Origin: Cupriavidus sp. P-10
Lineage (GTDB): Bacteria; Pseudomonadota; Gammaproteobacteria; Burkholderiales; Burkholderiaceae
Direction: 5' to 3'
Assembly: GCF_003402535.2 (NCBI RefSeq)
Contig: NZ_AP025172.1
Coordinates: forward strand, 1,550,001 to 1,614,000
Length of the DNA stretch: 64,000 nt
Part shown: in pieces, positions 52,189 to 59,822 of the stretch
Numbering within the stretch: position 1 is the stretch's first letter
Layout: each line of letters begins with the position of its first letter
Position numbers and translations under genes: made by a program
The notes under the pieces: generated by a model
Told to the model about the DNA's origin: nothing
The model's input: the letters and a program-made list of their open reading frames with translations, nothing else
The model's database searches: none

Positions 52189-52671
52189 TCAGGAAACGGC
52201 CTTGTTGGTGGCCAGGTCCCAGCCGAAAGCGGCCGTGCCCTGCTTCTTCGAGTCCGAACCCTGCTTGGTGTACTCGACCTTGATCTCGGTGAAGTCCAGG
52301 CAGAAGGTGTCCACCGCATCGCTGCCGCCACCGCCGGTGTTGATGTTGCTGACCATGGTGTTCTTCAGCGTGTAGGTCATCAGCGGCATGAACGTGTCGC
52401 CCTCGTTGCGGCCCATCAGCAGCTTGACCACGCCAAGGTCCTTGCCGCCGGCGCAGGCGCCATACAGGCCCGGGGTGGCCTGGTCGGTCATCTTGCTGAG
52501 GGTGATGTTCTGGAAGTCCGGGCGACCCATGGTGCGCTCGGAATTGGCGACATCCCGGTTCATGTGCATCGACACACCGTTGCTGAAAGACATGATCTGG
52601 ATCTTGTCTTCGTGGCCGGTGATCTTGGTGTTGCCCTTGATATCAGTGATCTCGAGGATGATGGTGTCCAT
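52189..52671 (-). CDS. hcp: T6SS tube protein Hcp (TssD)
   Basis: A 160-residue Hcp. Family features are the opening DTIILEITDIKGNTK..., the central VKLLMGRNEGD, and the C-terminal FTEIKVEYTKQ strand. Hexameric rings of Hcp stack into the secreted inner tube. It lies between tssC (100 bases) and tssE, the usual place. No extended effector domain is present. Confidence 0.93.
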   Translation of the reverse strand: MDTIILEITDIKGNTKITGHEDKIQIMSFSNGVSMHMNRDVANSERTMGRPDFQNITLSKMTDQATPGLYGACAGGKDLGVVKLLMGRNEGDTFMPLMTYTLKNTMVSNINTGGGGSDAVDTFCLDFTEIKVEYTKQGSDSKKQGTAAFGWDLATNKAVS

Positions 52672-52771
52672 GGCTTGTTTGGCTCCGGAGAAACTCGGGT
52701 AGGTTCAGCAGGCTGGCTGCGGTGCAAGGCGGCGGCAGCGCCGCCAGCCTTGCACCGCGCGGCGGTGTCGA

Positions 52772-54277
52772 TCAGGCGGCTGCGGCCGGCAATTCGGCCA
52801 CCAGGCGCATCGATGCGGTCAGCTCTTCCATCTGGAAGTGCGGCTTCAGGAAGCAGGTCGCACGATAGGCGCCCGGCTTGCCGGGCACTTCCGTCACATC
52901 GACCCGCGCCTCGCTCAGCGGGAAGCGCGCCTTGGCCTCCTGCGACGCGGACGGGTTGATCAGCACGTAGTCGGCGATCCAGTTGTTGAGGAAGTTCTCC
53001 ACGTCGGCGCGGTTCTGGAAACTGCCCACCTTGTCGCGCATGATCACCTTCAGGTAATGCGCGAAGCGCGAGGCCGCCAGCACGTACGGCAGGCGTGCCG
53101 ACAGCTGCGCGTTGGCATTGGCCGTGTCCTTGTTGTAGACCTTGGGCTTGTTGGCGGTCTGGCTGCCGAAGAAGGTGGCGCTGTTGGAGCCCTTGGCGTT
53201 GACGATGGCGATGAAGCCGAGGTCGTTGAGCTCCTTCTCGCGACGGTCGGTGATGGTCACCTCGGTCGGGCACTTGAGCACCACGTCGCCTTCGTCGGTC
53301 TTGTAGGCGTGGGCGACCAGGCCGTCCACCTTGCCGCCGCCTTCCACGCCGCGGATCGCGGTGGCCCAGCCATAGCGCGCGAAGGCGCCGGTGATGCGCA
53401 GGCCGAGCTGGTAGGCCGAGTTGGCCCACAGGTACTTGCCGTGATCGGTGCCGTCGACGTCTTCCTCGAAGTTGAAGCTCTCGACCGGGTTGGTGCTGGC
53501 GCCGTACGGCAGGCGTGCCGCGTAGGACGGCAGCACCAGCGACACATAGCGCGAATCCTCCGACTCGCGGAAGGAGCGCCAGGCGGCCAGCTCGGCGCTC
53601 TCGAAGATCTTCGAGAGGTCGCGCGCCACGCCCAGGTCGGTGAAGGTCTTGAGGTCGAACAGGCTCGGCGCGGCCGAGGCGATGAAGGGCGCGTGGGCGG
53701 CTGCGGCCACCTTCGACACACGCTCCAGCAGCGCCAGGTCCTGCGGATGGCGGCCAAAGCTGTAGTCGCCGATCAGCACCGTGTAGGGATAGCCGCCGAA
53801 GGTTCCGTACTCCTCTTCGTAAACCTTCTTGAACAGCACGCTCATGTCGTGGTCGACCGCCGACTCCAGGTCCTTCAGCAAGTCACGCTTGCTGACGTTG
53901 AGCAGGCGCAGCTTCAGGTTCTGGCCGGTCTCGGTGCCGTACACCATGTCATGCAGGCCGGTCCACGACGCTTCCAGCGCCTGGAAGTCCGGGTCGTGCA
54001 TGATCGCGTTGAGCTGGTCGGAGATCAGCTGGTCGATCTCGGCCACGCGCTCGTTGATGGTCGCCACCAGGCTCTTGTCGGGGCTGGTGCGCATGCCTTC
54101 GTCGAGAATCTGCGAGGCCAGCTGGCCGATCAGCTTCTTCGCGTAGACGCTCTGCGACGGCTCCACGGCCATGTTGCCTTCCTGAACGATACGCTCGAGC
54201 AGGGTCAGTTCGGTTGCGCCGGCGGCGGCGGCCGCCTTCGATTCGGTCGCCGCTTCGGCGATAGGATTGCTTGCCAT
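52772..54277 (-). CDS. tssC: T6SS sheath protein TssC
   Basis: A 501-residue large sheath subunit. TWTGLHDMV-like sequence (SWTGLHDMVYGTETG), LIGDYSFGRHPQDLALL and WRSFRESEDSRYVSLVLP are classic TssC motifs, and the C-terminus keeps the KPHFQMEEL strand that pairs with TssB. ATG 54277 is preferred over a GTG three codons upstream. It follows tssB by 43 bases. Confidence 0.95.
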   Translation of the reverse strand: MASNPIAEAATESKAAAAAGATELTLLERIVQEGNMAVEPSQSVYAKKLIGQLASQILDEGMRTSPDKSLVATINERVAEIDQLISDQLNAIMHDPDFQALEASWTGLHDMVYGTETGQNLKLRLLNVSKRDLLKDLESAVDHDMSVLFKKVYEEEYGTFGGYPYTVLIGDYSFGRHPQDLALLERVSKVAAAAHAPFIASAAPSLFDLKTFTDLGVARDLSKIFESAELAAWRSFRESEDSRYVSLVLPSYAARLPYGASTNPVESFNFEEDVDGTDHGKYLWANSAYQLGLRITGAFARYGWATAIRGVEGGGKVDGLVAHAYKTDEGDVVLKCPTEVTITDRREKELNDLGFIAIVNAKGSNSATFFGSQTANKPKVYNKDTANANAQLSARLPYVLAASRFAHYLKVIMRDKVGSFQNRADVENFLNNWIADYVLINPSASQEAKARFPLSEARVDVTEVPGKPGAYRATCFLKPHFQMEELTASMRLVAELPAAAA

Positions 54278-54320
54278 CTGGATCACCCTCAGGGAATTCG
54301 TTGCTTCCTATGCTTCGGAC

Positions 54321-54869
54321 TTAGCTGGCGTCGGCCGGCGTTTGAGCGGCTTCCTCACTCGCTGCGGCCGGCTGGCCGGCGTCGGCTTCGCTGCGCACCT
54401 GCTTCAGCTCATCGGCATCGCGCACGATGCGTTCGAGCAGCGAGTCGAGCTCGTCGTTGCCGTCGAGCTTGCCCAGCAGGTCGCGCAGTTGCTGGCGCGC
54501 CTCGAGCAGCTTGGCCAGGCGCGGGATCTGCCCCACCAGGCTTTCCGGATGGAAGTCGCTGAACTTCTCGAAGTTCAGTTCGACCTTCAGGTTGGACTGC
54601 CCGTCCTTCATGGTGTCGGGCACCGACAGTTCCAGGCGCGGCGCGATCTTGCCCATGATCTCGTCGAAGTTGTCGCGATCGACCTCGACGAAGCGGCGCT
54701 CTTTCAGCTTGGGCAGCGGCTCAGCGGGATGGCCCGACAGGTCGGCCAGGAGGCCGACCACCATGGGCAATTCACGCTTCTCGATGGCATCACCAACTTC
54801 GACGTCATACGAGATCTGGACACGGGGCGGGCGATTGCGCCCGACCCACTTCTGCAGGCTATTGGACAT
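54321..54869 (-). CDS. tssB: T6SS sheath protein TssB
   Basis: A 182-residue small sheath subunit, first gene of the T6SS operon. SLQKWVGRNRPPRVQISYDVE at the start (in part) and LADLSGHPAEPL, KERRFVEVDRDNFDEIM are family hallmarks. GGAGAG lies just before the ATG. The last 25 residues are an Ala/Glu-rich tail. Its promoter must lie in the 569-base gap that it shares with the divergent regulator gene. Confidence 0.95.
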   Translation of the reverse strand: MSNSLQKWVGRNRPPRVQISYDVEVGDAIEKRELPMVVGLLADLSGHPAEPLPKLKERRFVEVDRDNFDEIMGKIAPRLELSVPDTMKDGQSNLKVELNFEKFSDFHPESLVGQIPRLAKLLEARQQLRDLLGKLDGNDELDSLLERIVRDADELKQVRSEADAGQPAAASEEAAQTPADAS

Positions 54870-55264
54870 GGAACTCTCCGGAAGGACTTGAATGCGTCCG
54901 AACAATCATCGAATTCGCACAAATATCGTGCGCACGGCAAAGCCCCCCGGCGAAGACGAAATAATCGTCCCACTGCCGAGGTCGAAGACGGCCTACGCCG
55001 CATCAGCCGCAAGGCAAGCCTTTTTTGGCAATCTCTGTGTTTTAGCTACCCGTTCCTATCGGGACTTCGTGCACAGGCAGCGGGCGCTGCCAGCTCGTTC
55101 GCCCCGTCAGGCTCTCTTTTTGTCCCGGAACGTGTTGTGTCAGAAACAACACGACACACCCGGGAAAACCCCTACTTCCGCGCTTTTGACCCCTAAATCT
55201 TTGTGTTTCTGTTGGTTGCGCAACGGAAGTCAGGCGAAATTTACGCTGTGCCACTTGGACACGA

Positions 55265-55284
55265 CAATACCTGTAATCCGGTAT
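55265..55284. promoter_or_regulatory. NarL-type dyad 1 in the T6SS control region
   Basis: AATACC-N8-GGTATT, 20 bases long. Read as heptamers it is TACCTGT-AA-TCCGGTA, an imperfect 7-2-7 inverted pair like the sites used by NarL-class regulators. It starts 72 bases before the start of dyad 2. Confidence 0.5.
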
Positions 55285-55336
55285 TTTCAGTCGATCGCGC
55301 AAAGTTGCCGGGAACGTGGCAGGTTGATGACATCCA

Positions 55337-55356
55337 AATACCCAATTTTGGGTATT
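55337..55356. promoter_or_regulatory. NarL-type dyad 2 in the T6SS control region
   Basis: AATACCCAATTTTGGGTATT: two perfect 9-base arms around TT. The core TACCCAA-TT-TTGGGTA is an exact 7-2-7 inverted pair of heptamers. It ends 82 bases before the regulator ATG. Confidence 0.6.
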
Positions 55357-55438
55357 CTAAGAGCGATGCAACTGTGTCAATTTGCTGGCCGCGGCGTGGA
55401 CAGCAAAGTATGGTTCGCCCGGTAACCCTCATTTCCAC

Positions 55439-56146
55439 ATGAATCCAACGATTGCCAACAAGAAGCCTGCACTGTCGGGAAGCCTCTTGCTGGTCGGCCA
55501 CGAAAAACGCATGCGCGCCCGCCTCTGCGCGATCCTCTCGGATCTCGCCTACACGGCAGACGCACTCGCCTGCACCAGTTGCCCCGACGAAGTTAATGCC
55601 CTGCTGGTCGAGCGCCCGTTCGACATGGCCCTGGTCGACAGCAGCATGTCCACGGTTAATGGCATAGACCTGATCCGTGCGATGCATGCGCGCGATCCGC
55701 GCCTGCCGATCGTGGTGATTTCCGATCCGGCCGCCGAAGCCGACGTAATCGGCGCCTTGCGCGCCGGGGCCAGCGGCTACCTGCTCAAGGAGAGCGACGA
55801 CACTGAACTTTCGGTTTGCCTGCGCAGTGCCCTGCGCGGCGGCATGCCGATCGATCCCTTTATCGCCAGGCTTGTGCTGCAGTCGCTGGTAGCTGCCGAG
55901 CCGCAAGCCGCCTGCAGCCCGCCGACCGGCCGCACCCGCGCCGCAGCCAGCGGGCCGCTGAGCGCCCGCGAGCTTGATATCTTGCGCTGCATCGACCGCG
56001 GCGCGACCAACCGCGAAATCGCCGCCGCGCTGTCGCTGTCCAAGTTGACCATCGAGTCGCACGTCAAGAACATCCACAAGAAGCTGGGCGTCAAGACGCG
56101 CACGCAGGCCACCTTTGAGGCGCGCCGGTATGGGCTGCTGAACTGA
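55439..56146 (+). CDS. NarL/LuxR-family response regulator next to the T6SS
   Basis: A 235-residue regulator. Residues 13-135 form a receiver domain with the phospho-accepting aspartate in ALVDSSM (Asp67), Ser95 and Lys117 (LLKESD). The N-terminal acidic pair is reduced to one glutamate (GHEKR), so phosphorylation chemistry may be weak. Residues 165-230 form a LuxR-type HTH (LSARELDILRCIDRGATNREI followed by SKLTIESHVKNIHKKLGV). ATG 55439 is the first convincing start. It is divergent from tssB with two matching dyads between, which suggests control of the T6SS and of itself. No histidine kinase gene is adjacent. Confidence 0.85.
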   Translation: MNPTIANKKPALSGSLLLVGHEKRMRARLCAILSDLAYTADALACTSCPDEVNALLVERPFDMALVDSSMSTVNGIDLIRAMHARDPRLPIVVISDPAAEADVIGALRAGASGYLLKESDDTELSVCLRSALRGGMPIDPFIARLVLQSLVAAEPQAACSPPTGRTRAAASGPLSARELDILRCIDRGATNREIAAALSLSKLTIESHVKNIHKKLGVKTRTQATFEARRYGLLN

Positions 56147-56165
56147 GAGCCCATTTGAAAATCCC

Positions 56166-56200
56166 TCTTCCGCTGCCTTGCAGCTTGCCGTAGCGGAAGA
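56166..56200 (+). terminator. Stem-loop after the response-regulator gene
   Basis: Arms TCTTCCGCT (56166-56174) and AGCGGAAGA (56192-56200) pair perfectly over a 17-base loop. It begins 20 bases after the stop codon and lies before the end of the convergent broken gene. There is no strong T tract. Confidence 0.45.
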
Positions 56201-56215
56201 AGCGCGCTGGGACGC

Positions 56216-56698
56216 CTAGCCAGCGCCTCCTGTCGCCGGTGCGGGCACGATCCTGAACTTCGGCAGCGTGACCGTCTCCGTGACATCGTCAAACTCGACC
56301 GCGACGCGCTGCCCGATACGGACTTCCCCCGGGTCGTTGCAGACGATGTTGGTCATCATCCTTGCTCCCTCATCGAGCTGGACGATGGCTACCACATACG
56401 GCGTCATATCCTTGAACGCGGGGCCGCCGGCCGCCGCGCGACGGTATAGGTATGGATCTCTCCCAAGCCGGTGGCCTCGCTCCATTCGACCTCAATCGAA
56501 TGGCAATGCGGACAGATCACGCGCGGGTAAAAGTGGTGGCGCGCGCAGCTCAGGCAACGCTTGAGCAGCAATTTCCGGCCGCGCAGCGCTTCCCAGTAGA
56601 CGGCATCGACCCTCAACGCCGGGCGTGCGGGATTGCTGCAGTTGCTCCGGGACAGCGTACATCGCTATGCCGTGCAATTCGATTTTTGACAGTGTCAT
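56216..56698 (-). pseudogene. Frameshifted DUF35 (zinc ribbon + OB-fold) acyl-CoA-associated protein
   Basis: Parts of one DUF35 protein lie in different frames. A short N-terminal stretch from ATG 56698 runs to about 56625 in one frame. It continues in a second frame with VYWEALRGRKLLLKRCLSC and the zinc ribbon CLSC...CPHC, ending in HTYTVARR. The OB-fold half (GPAFKDMTPYVVAIVQLDEG through FDDVTETVTLPKFRIVP) lies in a third frame to 56216. Two single-base changes (near 56625 and 56430) would restore one protein of about 150 residues. Intact relatives work with thiolases or hydratases in acyl-CoA degradation, and no such partner is nearby. A sequencing error is the alternative. Confidence 0.65.
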
Positions 56699-56811
56699 GC
56701 CAGTGGTCACAGAAGGCCTGGCGGACTGGCGTCGGATGTGCGCAAAGCCTGGTTCGAGCATGGCAAGACGCTTATAGGTCAGCTCAACTGACTGCTTCCC
56801 CTCCGCTGAGC

Positions 56812-56839
56812 AAAAAAAAAAGCACCGCGCTAACGGTGC
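56812..56839 (-). terminator. Rho-independent terminator, minus strand
   Basis: On the minus strand the stem GCACCG/CGGTGC with a 6-base loop is followed by ten T residues. It lies about 100 bases past the stop of the orphan gene at 56942-57850. A second weaker stem (AAAACTGA/TCAGTTTT, 56900-56927) lies between. Confidence 0.85.
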
Positions 56840-56941
56840 CTCCAATGGGAAATTCAAATGAATGAAGTGCGGGAATTGTGTCAAATAGATTGACTCGAGA
56901 AAACTGAAATTTTTTTACATCAGTTTTTTCCTGGTGTAGCC

Positions 56942-57850
56942 CTAGGCAAAGGTTTCGCAATTGCCCGCCCGCGCTTCCCCCGTACGACATCCAACTGCCT
57001 CGGCAGGCAGCCTCATCTGGTATGGCTCCGGCAAGCGCTCTGGCCGCGCCGGCGGTGTGTGTTCGACGGCATCGAGATCGACACAGTGCTGGAAGTCGCT
57101 CTCTGCCAGGCACGTACCCAGAAACTTTCCGAACGCATCGAGTTGAACCTGCGACGTCATTCCGGCGCTACCGCCGATGGCCGGGCAGATGATCCACGTC
57201 GTGCCGTCCTTGGTGAAAAGGCGCAGGCGCCTTACCTGGTCTGCAGGCTGGAGTGCATACTCTTCGCTGGCCAGCCCGCCTAGCGAGAATGCTTCGATGT
57301 ATTCGTCGGTATGGCGATGGCTCAGGCAAATGACCGCCTTCGGGCGCCAGCGGGCGCGAGTCTTGCCGAGGAACCGGAAGCGCTCCCCATCTCGGCACAG
57401 ATTCAGGTAGCGCGACTGTGGGATAAGTTCAGGCTGGCCGCGGAACGCCTTGGACCACGTCGTTCGCCCGTCGACATGGGCAGGCAGTGGAAACAGGCTG
57501 AGCCTGAACTCGGCACCCCGTGGCGAGTAGAGATGGCGCCAGTAGTATTGTTCCCAGTCGTTGTCCCCGAGCCGGACGCGCAGCGCTTCGGCGCGCGCTG
57601 CGGCCATGATGCGTGCCACGCACTGATGGCCGAACCACTTGCCCATGTCTTCCCGGTGCTGGTGGCGGAACACGGCGTCCCAGGCGGGTGGTGCCATACG
57701 CGGCTCCAGCGGTGCCACGAGTGCCTCCGACCACGCAGGGCTTCGGTCGCATATCCAGACGGGAGCCCTTGGATTGCCTCCTTCCATGCCAACGTAGGAG
57801 GCAAAATAACGGTCCAGTTCCTGGCGCGCGAACACCTGTGAATGCTGCAT
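56942..57850 (-). CDS. Orphan protein, paralogue of the 61807-62628 gene
   Basis: A 302-residue soluble protein with no family that I can name. Shared blocks with its paralogue are YFASYVGMEGGNP, GAEFRLSLFPLP, WSKAFRGQPELIP, RYLNLCRDG, PKAVICLSHRHTDEYIEAF, LQPADQ and DGTTWIICP. The order (GGNP..VWICD at the start, a central PKAVICL strand, a late DGTTW..CP) resembles uracil-DNA-glycosylase-like folds, but this is only an impression. ATG 57850 has AAGGGA upstream. A strong terminator follows. The C-terminal 45 residues are Pro/Arg-rich and absent from the paralogue. Confidence 0.7.
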   Translation of the reverse strand: MQHSQVFARQELDRYFASYVGMEGGNPRAPVWICDRSPAWSEALVAPLEPRMAPPAWDAVFRHQHREDMGKWFGHQCVARIMAAARAEALRVRLGDNDWEQYYWRHLYSPRGAEFRLSLFPLPAHVDGRTTWSKAFRGQPELIPQSRYLNLCRDGERFRFLGKTRARWRPKAVICLSHRHTDEYIEAFSLGGLASEEYALQPADQVRRLRLFTKDGTTWIICPAIGGSAGMTSQVQLDAFGKFLGTCLAESDFQHCVDLDAVEHTPPARPERLPEPYQMRLPAEAVGCRTGEARAGNCETFA

Positions 57851-58149
57851 ATTATCCCTTGCTGCTTGGTGGGACCCCCGATAATCAATGCCACGGCATG
57901 CCGTCGCCTCGGGGGCGAACGTGCTGCTGTGGTCTTTCACAAGTCTTTATTGCGCAGGCAGGGTGCGAAGGATTCAATGCGCCACCAGGGCGGCATCCAT
58001 GCGCCGATCGGGTCTTTTCAAATGCCCGGAACTGCCCGCTTGAATGACGGGGCTAGACTCGTACTCGCATGCGGCCCCGCCTGACATGAAAATCCAGTCA
58101 TGGCGCGGCGGAGTACAACCAAGACGCGAGAGGAAACTGCGAGCCGGCG

Positions 58150-58169
58150 TTATCCTGTAATCAGGATAA
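58150..58169. promoter_or_regulatory. 20-bp dyad in the AT-rich gap
   Basis: TTATCCTG-TAAT-CAGGATAA has two perfect 8-base arms. On the plus strand it is followed by TTCTTTCCCTT, so a weak terminator is possible; an operator is the other option. It is 300 bases before the orphan gene start. Confidence 0.4.
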
Positions 58170-58428
58170 TTCTTTCCCTTATTTGAACTTTGCCATGGAA
58201 AAAACCGCCTTCCTTGGCATTGCACGCTCAGCGACGATTGCCGCTAACGATGAAGTTAATATTCATCCAAACGTGCAGATCCGCGACTTTCATTCCACTA
58301 ATATAACTACCTATATCTTTTTTCGATTGAATTAATTCTAACCAAATCTTCCTGATTTAGGAATTTCAATCTTCTAAGGTCTGACATAAGTGGTCTTGCT
58401 GCGATGCAATATTTTGGGGAATTTCTGT

Positions 58429-58458
58429 TTTCGATCCCCTCACCAGAGGGGATCGAAA
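58429..58458 (-). terminator. 12-bp hairpin downstream of the beta-barrel gene
   Basis: Arms TTTCGATCCCCT (58429-58440) and AGGGGATCGAAA (58447-58458) are fully complementary around CACCAG. It lies about 64 bases past the beta-barrel stop and is the probable transcript end of that operon, although no long T run follows. Confidence 0.6.
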
Positions 58459-58521
58459 TGTGCCCACAGGCCCTGGGGCGCAAGCTGCATCAGTGCTGCA
58501 AAGACCTTCAGGATCTCAAAT

Positions 58522-59643
58522 TCAGAACCCGGAGAAGCGGATGCCGATCGAGCCATAGCCGTAGTTCCGATCCAGCTTGCCTGCGGTCGTCGCGTTATAG
58601 AGGAATGGGATAGTGCCGACGAAGTTGTACATCGACGCCTGGCCGCGCAGGAACACCTCCACGTTCTTCACTACCGCATACGATAGTTCCAGGCCCAGCG
58701 TATGGTTGGAGCGGATCGGCGAGTTGCCATAGGTTTGCGTGCGGCTATCGACATTGCTGCGCAGCAGGTACTGGAACTGGTATCCAAGCCGCGCCGAAAA
58801 TCGCTCGTACCTCCAGCGCCATGAGCCGCCCAGGTTCAGATAGCCGGCCGTGTAGTTGAAATCGTCGTTGAAATTCAGCCCGAACTGGCTGGCGTCGACC
58901 GCGAAGGACGCCGACTGCAGGGTAGCGTTGCCCACGTTGCACGGCGCGGCCAGTTGGCCATTGGCGAGATTGTCGGAGCCGATGGCAACATTGAAATTGC
59001 AATTGCCTCGCTGCAGGCGCGTATTGATGCTGCCGATCGTCACGCGGCTGATGCCGAGCCCGATAAAGCCGGTGAGCTGGTTGCGCTCGGTCAACTCGCC
59101 GGAGAAGATGACGTCCGCCTGGGCCTGGACATCATTCGCGTTATTCACAGTGAGGCTGTTGAACGTCGTATTGCGAACCAGCACTGGCGACGAGCGGTTC
59201 AGGCTGCCGGAGTGGTCGCCCCATAGCGAGAAGCGCAGCATGATGCGATCGCGAGCACCGGGCTCGGCCAGCGGGTCGTAGTGCATCGCCAGCATCCAGG
59301 TATCGATCTGGTTGTGGTCTTGCCCGTAGTCGATGCCACGGCGCCAGTAGGTGGCCGACCCCGACCAGTGCGGCGAGAATTTATAGCCCAGCATCAGTTT
59401 GCCACCGCGATAATCGCCGGCGTTCTCCGACACAGGCCCCTGCCGCCCGCGCAGGTTGAAGACATCTACCGTGCGATCGACCATGTCGTAGCTGGCCTCC
59501 ACCCGCACCGAGGTGAATTCGCCGGTGGTGGGCTCGGCTTGCATGAACACATCGTCCGGGGCCGCACTGGCCGCACCCGCGCACGACAGGCCCAGCACGA
59601 GGGCGCAGGCGTGGTCAAACCGGCGCTTGCGTATCAGCTGCAT
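58522..59643 (-). CDS. Outer-membrane beta-barrel protein, unknown family
   Basis: A 373-residue protein with a signal peptide ending near GAASAAP. The mature part shows many alternating amphipathic strands (for example FTSVRVEASYDMV, KLMLGYKFSPHWSGSATYWR) and ends YGSIGIRFSGF, with the terminal phenylalanine used for barrel assembly. GGAG lies eight bases before ATG 59643. One internal loop has a Cys pair (GNCNFN...APCNVG). It follows the large lipoprotein gene by 179 bases in the same direction. It probably is a porin-like or transport barrel; the substrate is unknown. Confidence 0.7.
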   Translation of the reverse strand: MQLIRKRRFDHACALVLGLSCAGAASAAPDDVFMQAEPTTGEFTSVRVEASYDMVDRTVDVFNLRGRQGPVSENAGDYRGGKLMLGYKFSPHWSGSATYWRRGIDYGQDHNQIDTWMLAMHYDPLAEPGARDRIMLRFSLWGDHSGSLNRSSPVLVRNTTFNSLTVNNANDVQAQADVIFSGELTERNQLTGFIGLGISRVTIGSINTRLQRGNCNFNVAIGSDNLANGQLAAPCNVGNATLQSASFAVDASQFGLNFNDDFNYTAGYLNLGGSWRWRYERFSARLGYQFQYLLRSNVDSRTQTYGNSPIRSNHTLGLELSYAVVKNVEVFLRGQASMYNFVGTIPFLYNATTAGKLDRNYGYGSIGIRFSGF

Positions 59644-59822
59644 AGGAAACTCCGAGGCCACTGGGCAAGCCTCATGCGTGGCGCGCTCCGCGGAGGCGCT
59701 CGACGCAGACACAAAAGGAACCCGGTCACCCGCGGCACGGCCTTGAGACACGTGTTCGGATGCCCGGGGGCCGGGCCCTTCCCCATCCGGGCGGAAGGCA
59801 CCCCGGCGCCACTACTCGCCGG

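Larger units (their letters stand above)
54870..55438. other. Divergent control region of the T6SS and its regulator
   Basis: A 569-base gap between tssB (minus) and the response-regulator gene (plus), less GC-rich than its neighbours. It holds two similar 20-bp dyads (listed separately). No sigma-54 promoter pattern (TGGCAC-N5-TTGC) was found on either strand. No small gene is supported. Confidence 0.6.
57851..58521. other. Gene-poor AT-rich region between an orphan gene and the beta-barrel gene
   Basis: About 670 bases without a convincing gene. The segment 58240-58400 is strikingly AT-rich for this genome. Features are a 20-bp dyad at 58150 and a terminator-like hairpin at 58429, both listed. 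Short open frames inside it lack ribosome sites and recognisable sequence. The promoter of the orphan gene at 57850 must lie at its left end. Confidence 0.55.

Noticed and set aside
54870..55438. Possible sigma-54 promoter for the T6SS
   Set aside because: No GG-N10-GC pattern with the required flanks was found on the minus strand of the gap.
57974..58225. Small minus-strand frame (83 residues) in the AT-rich gap
   Set aside because: No ribosome site, no recognisable domain, and it crosses the dyad at 58150. Not supported as a gene.
58294..58305. CTAATATAACTA, similar to the malonate-regulon operator
   Set aside because: Only the first half matches; the second arm of the dyad is missing and the neighbouring genes are unrelated.
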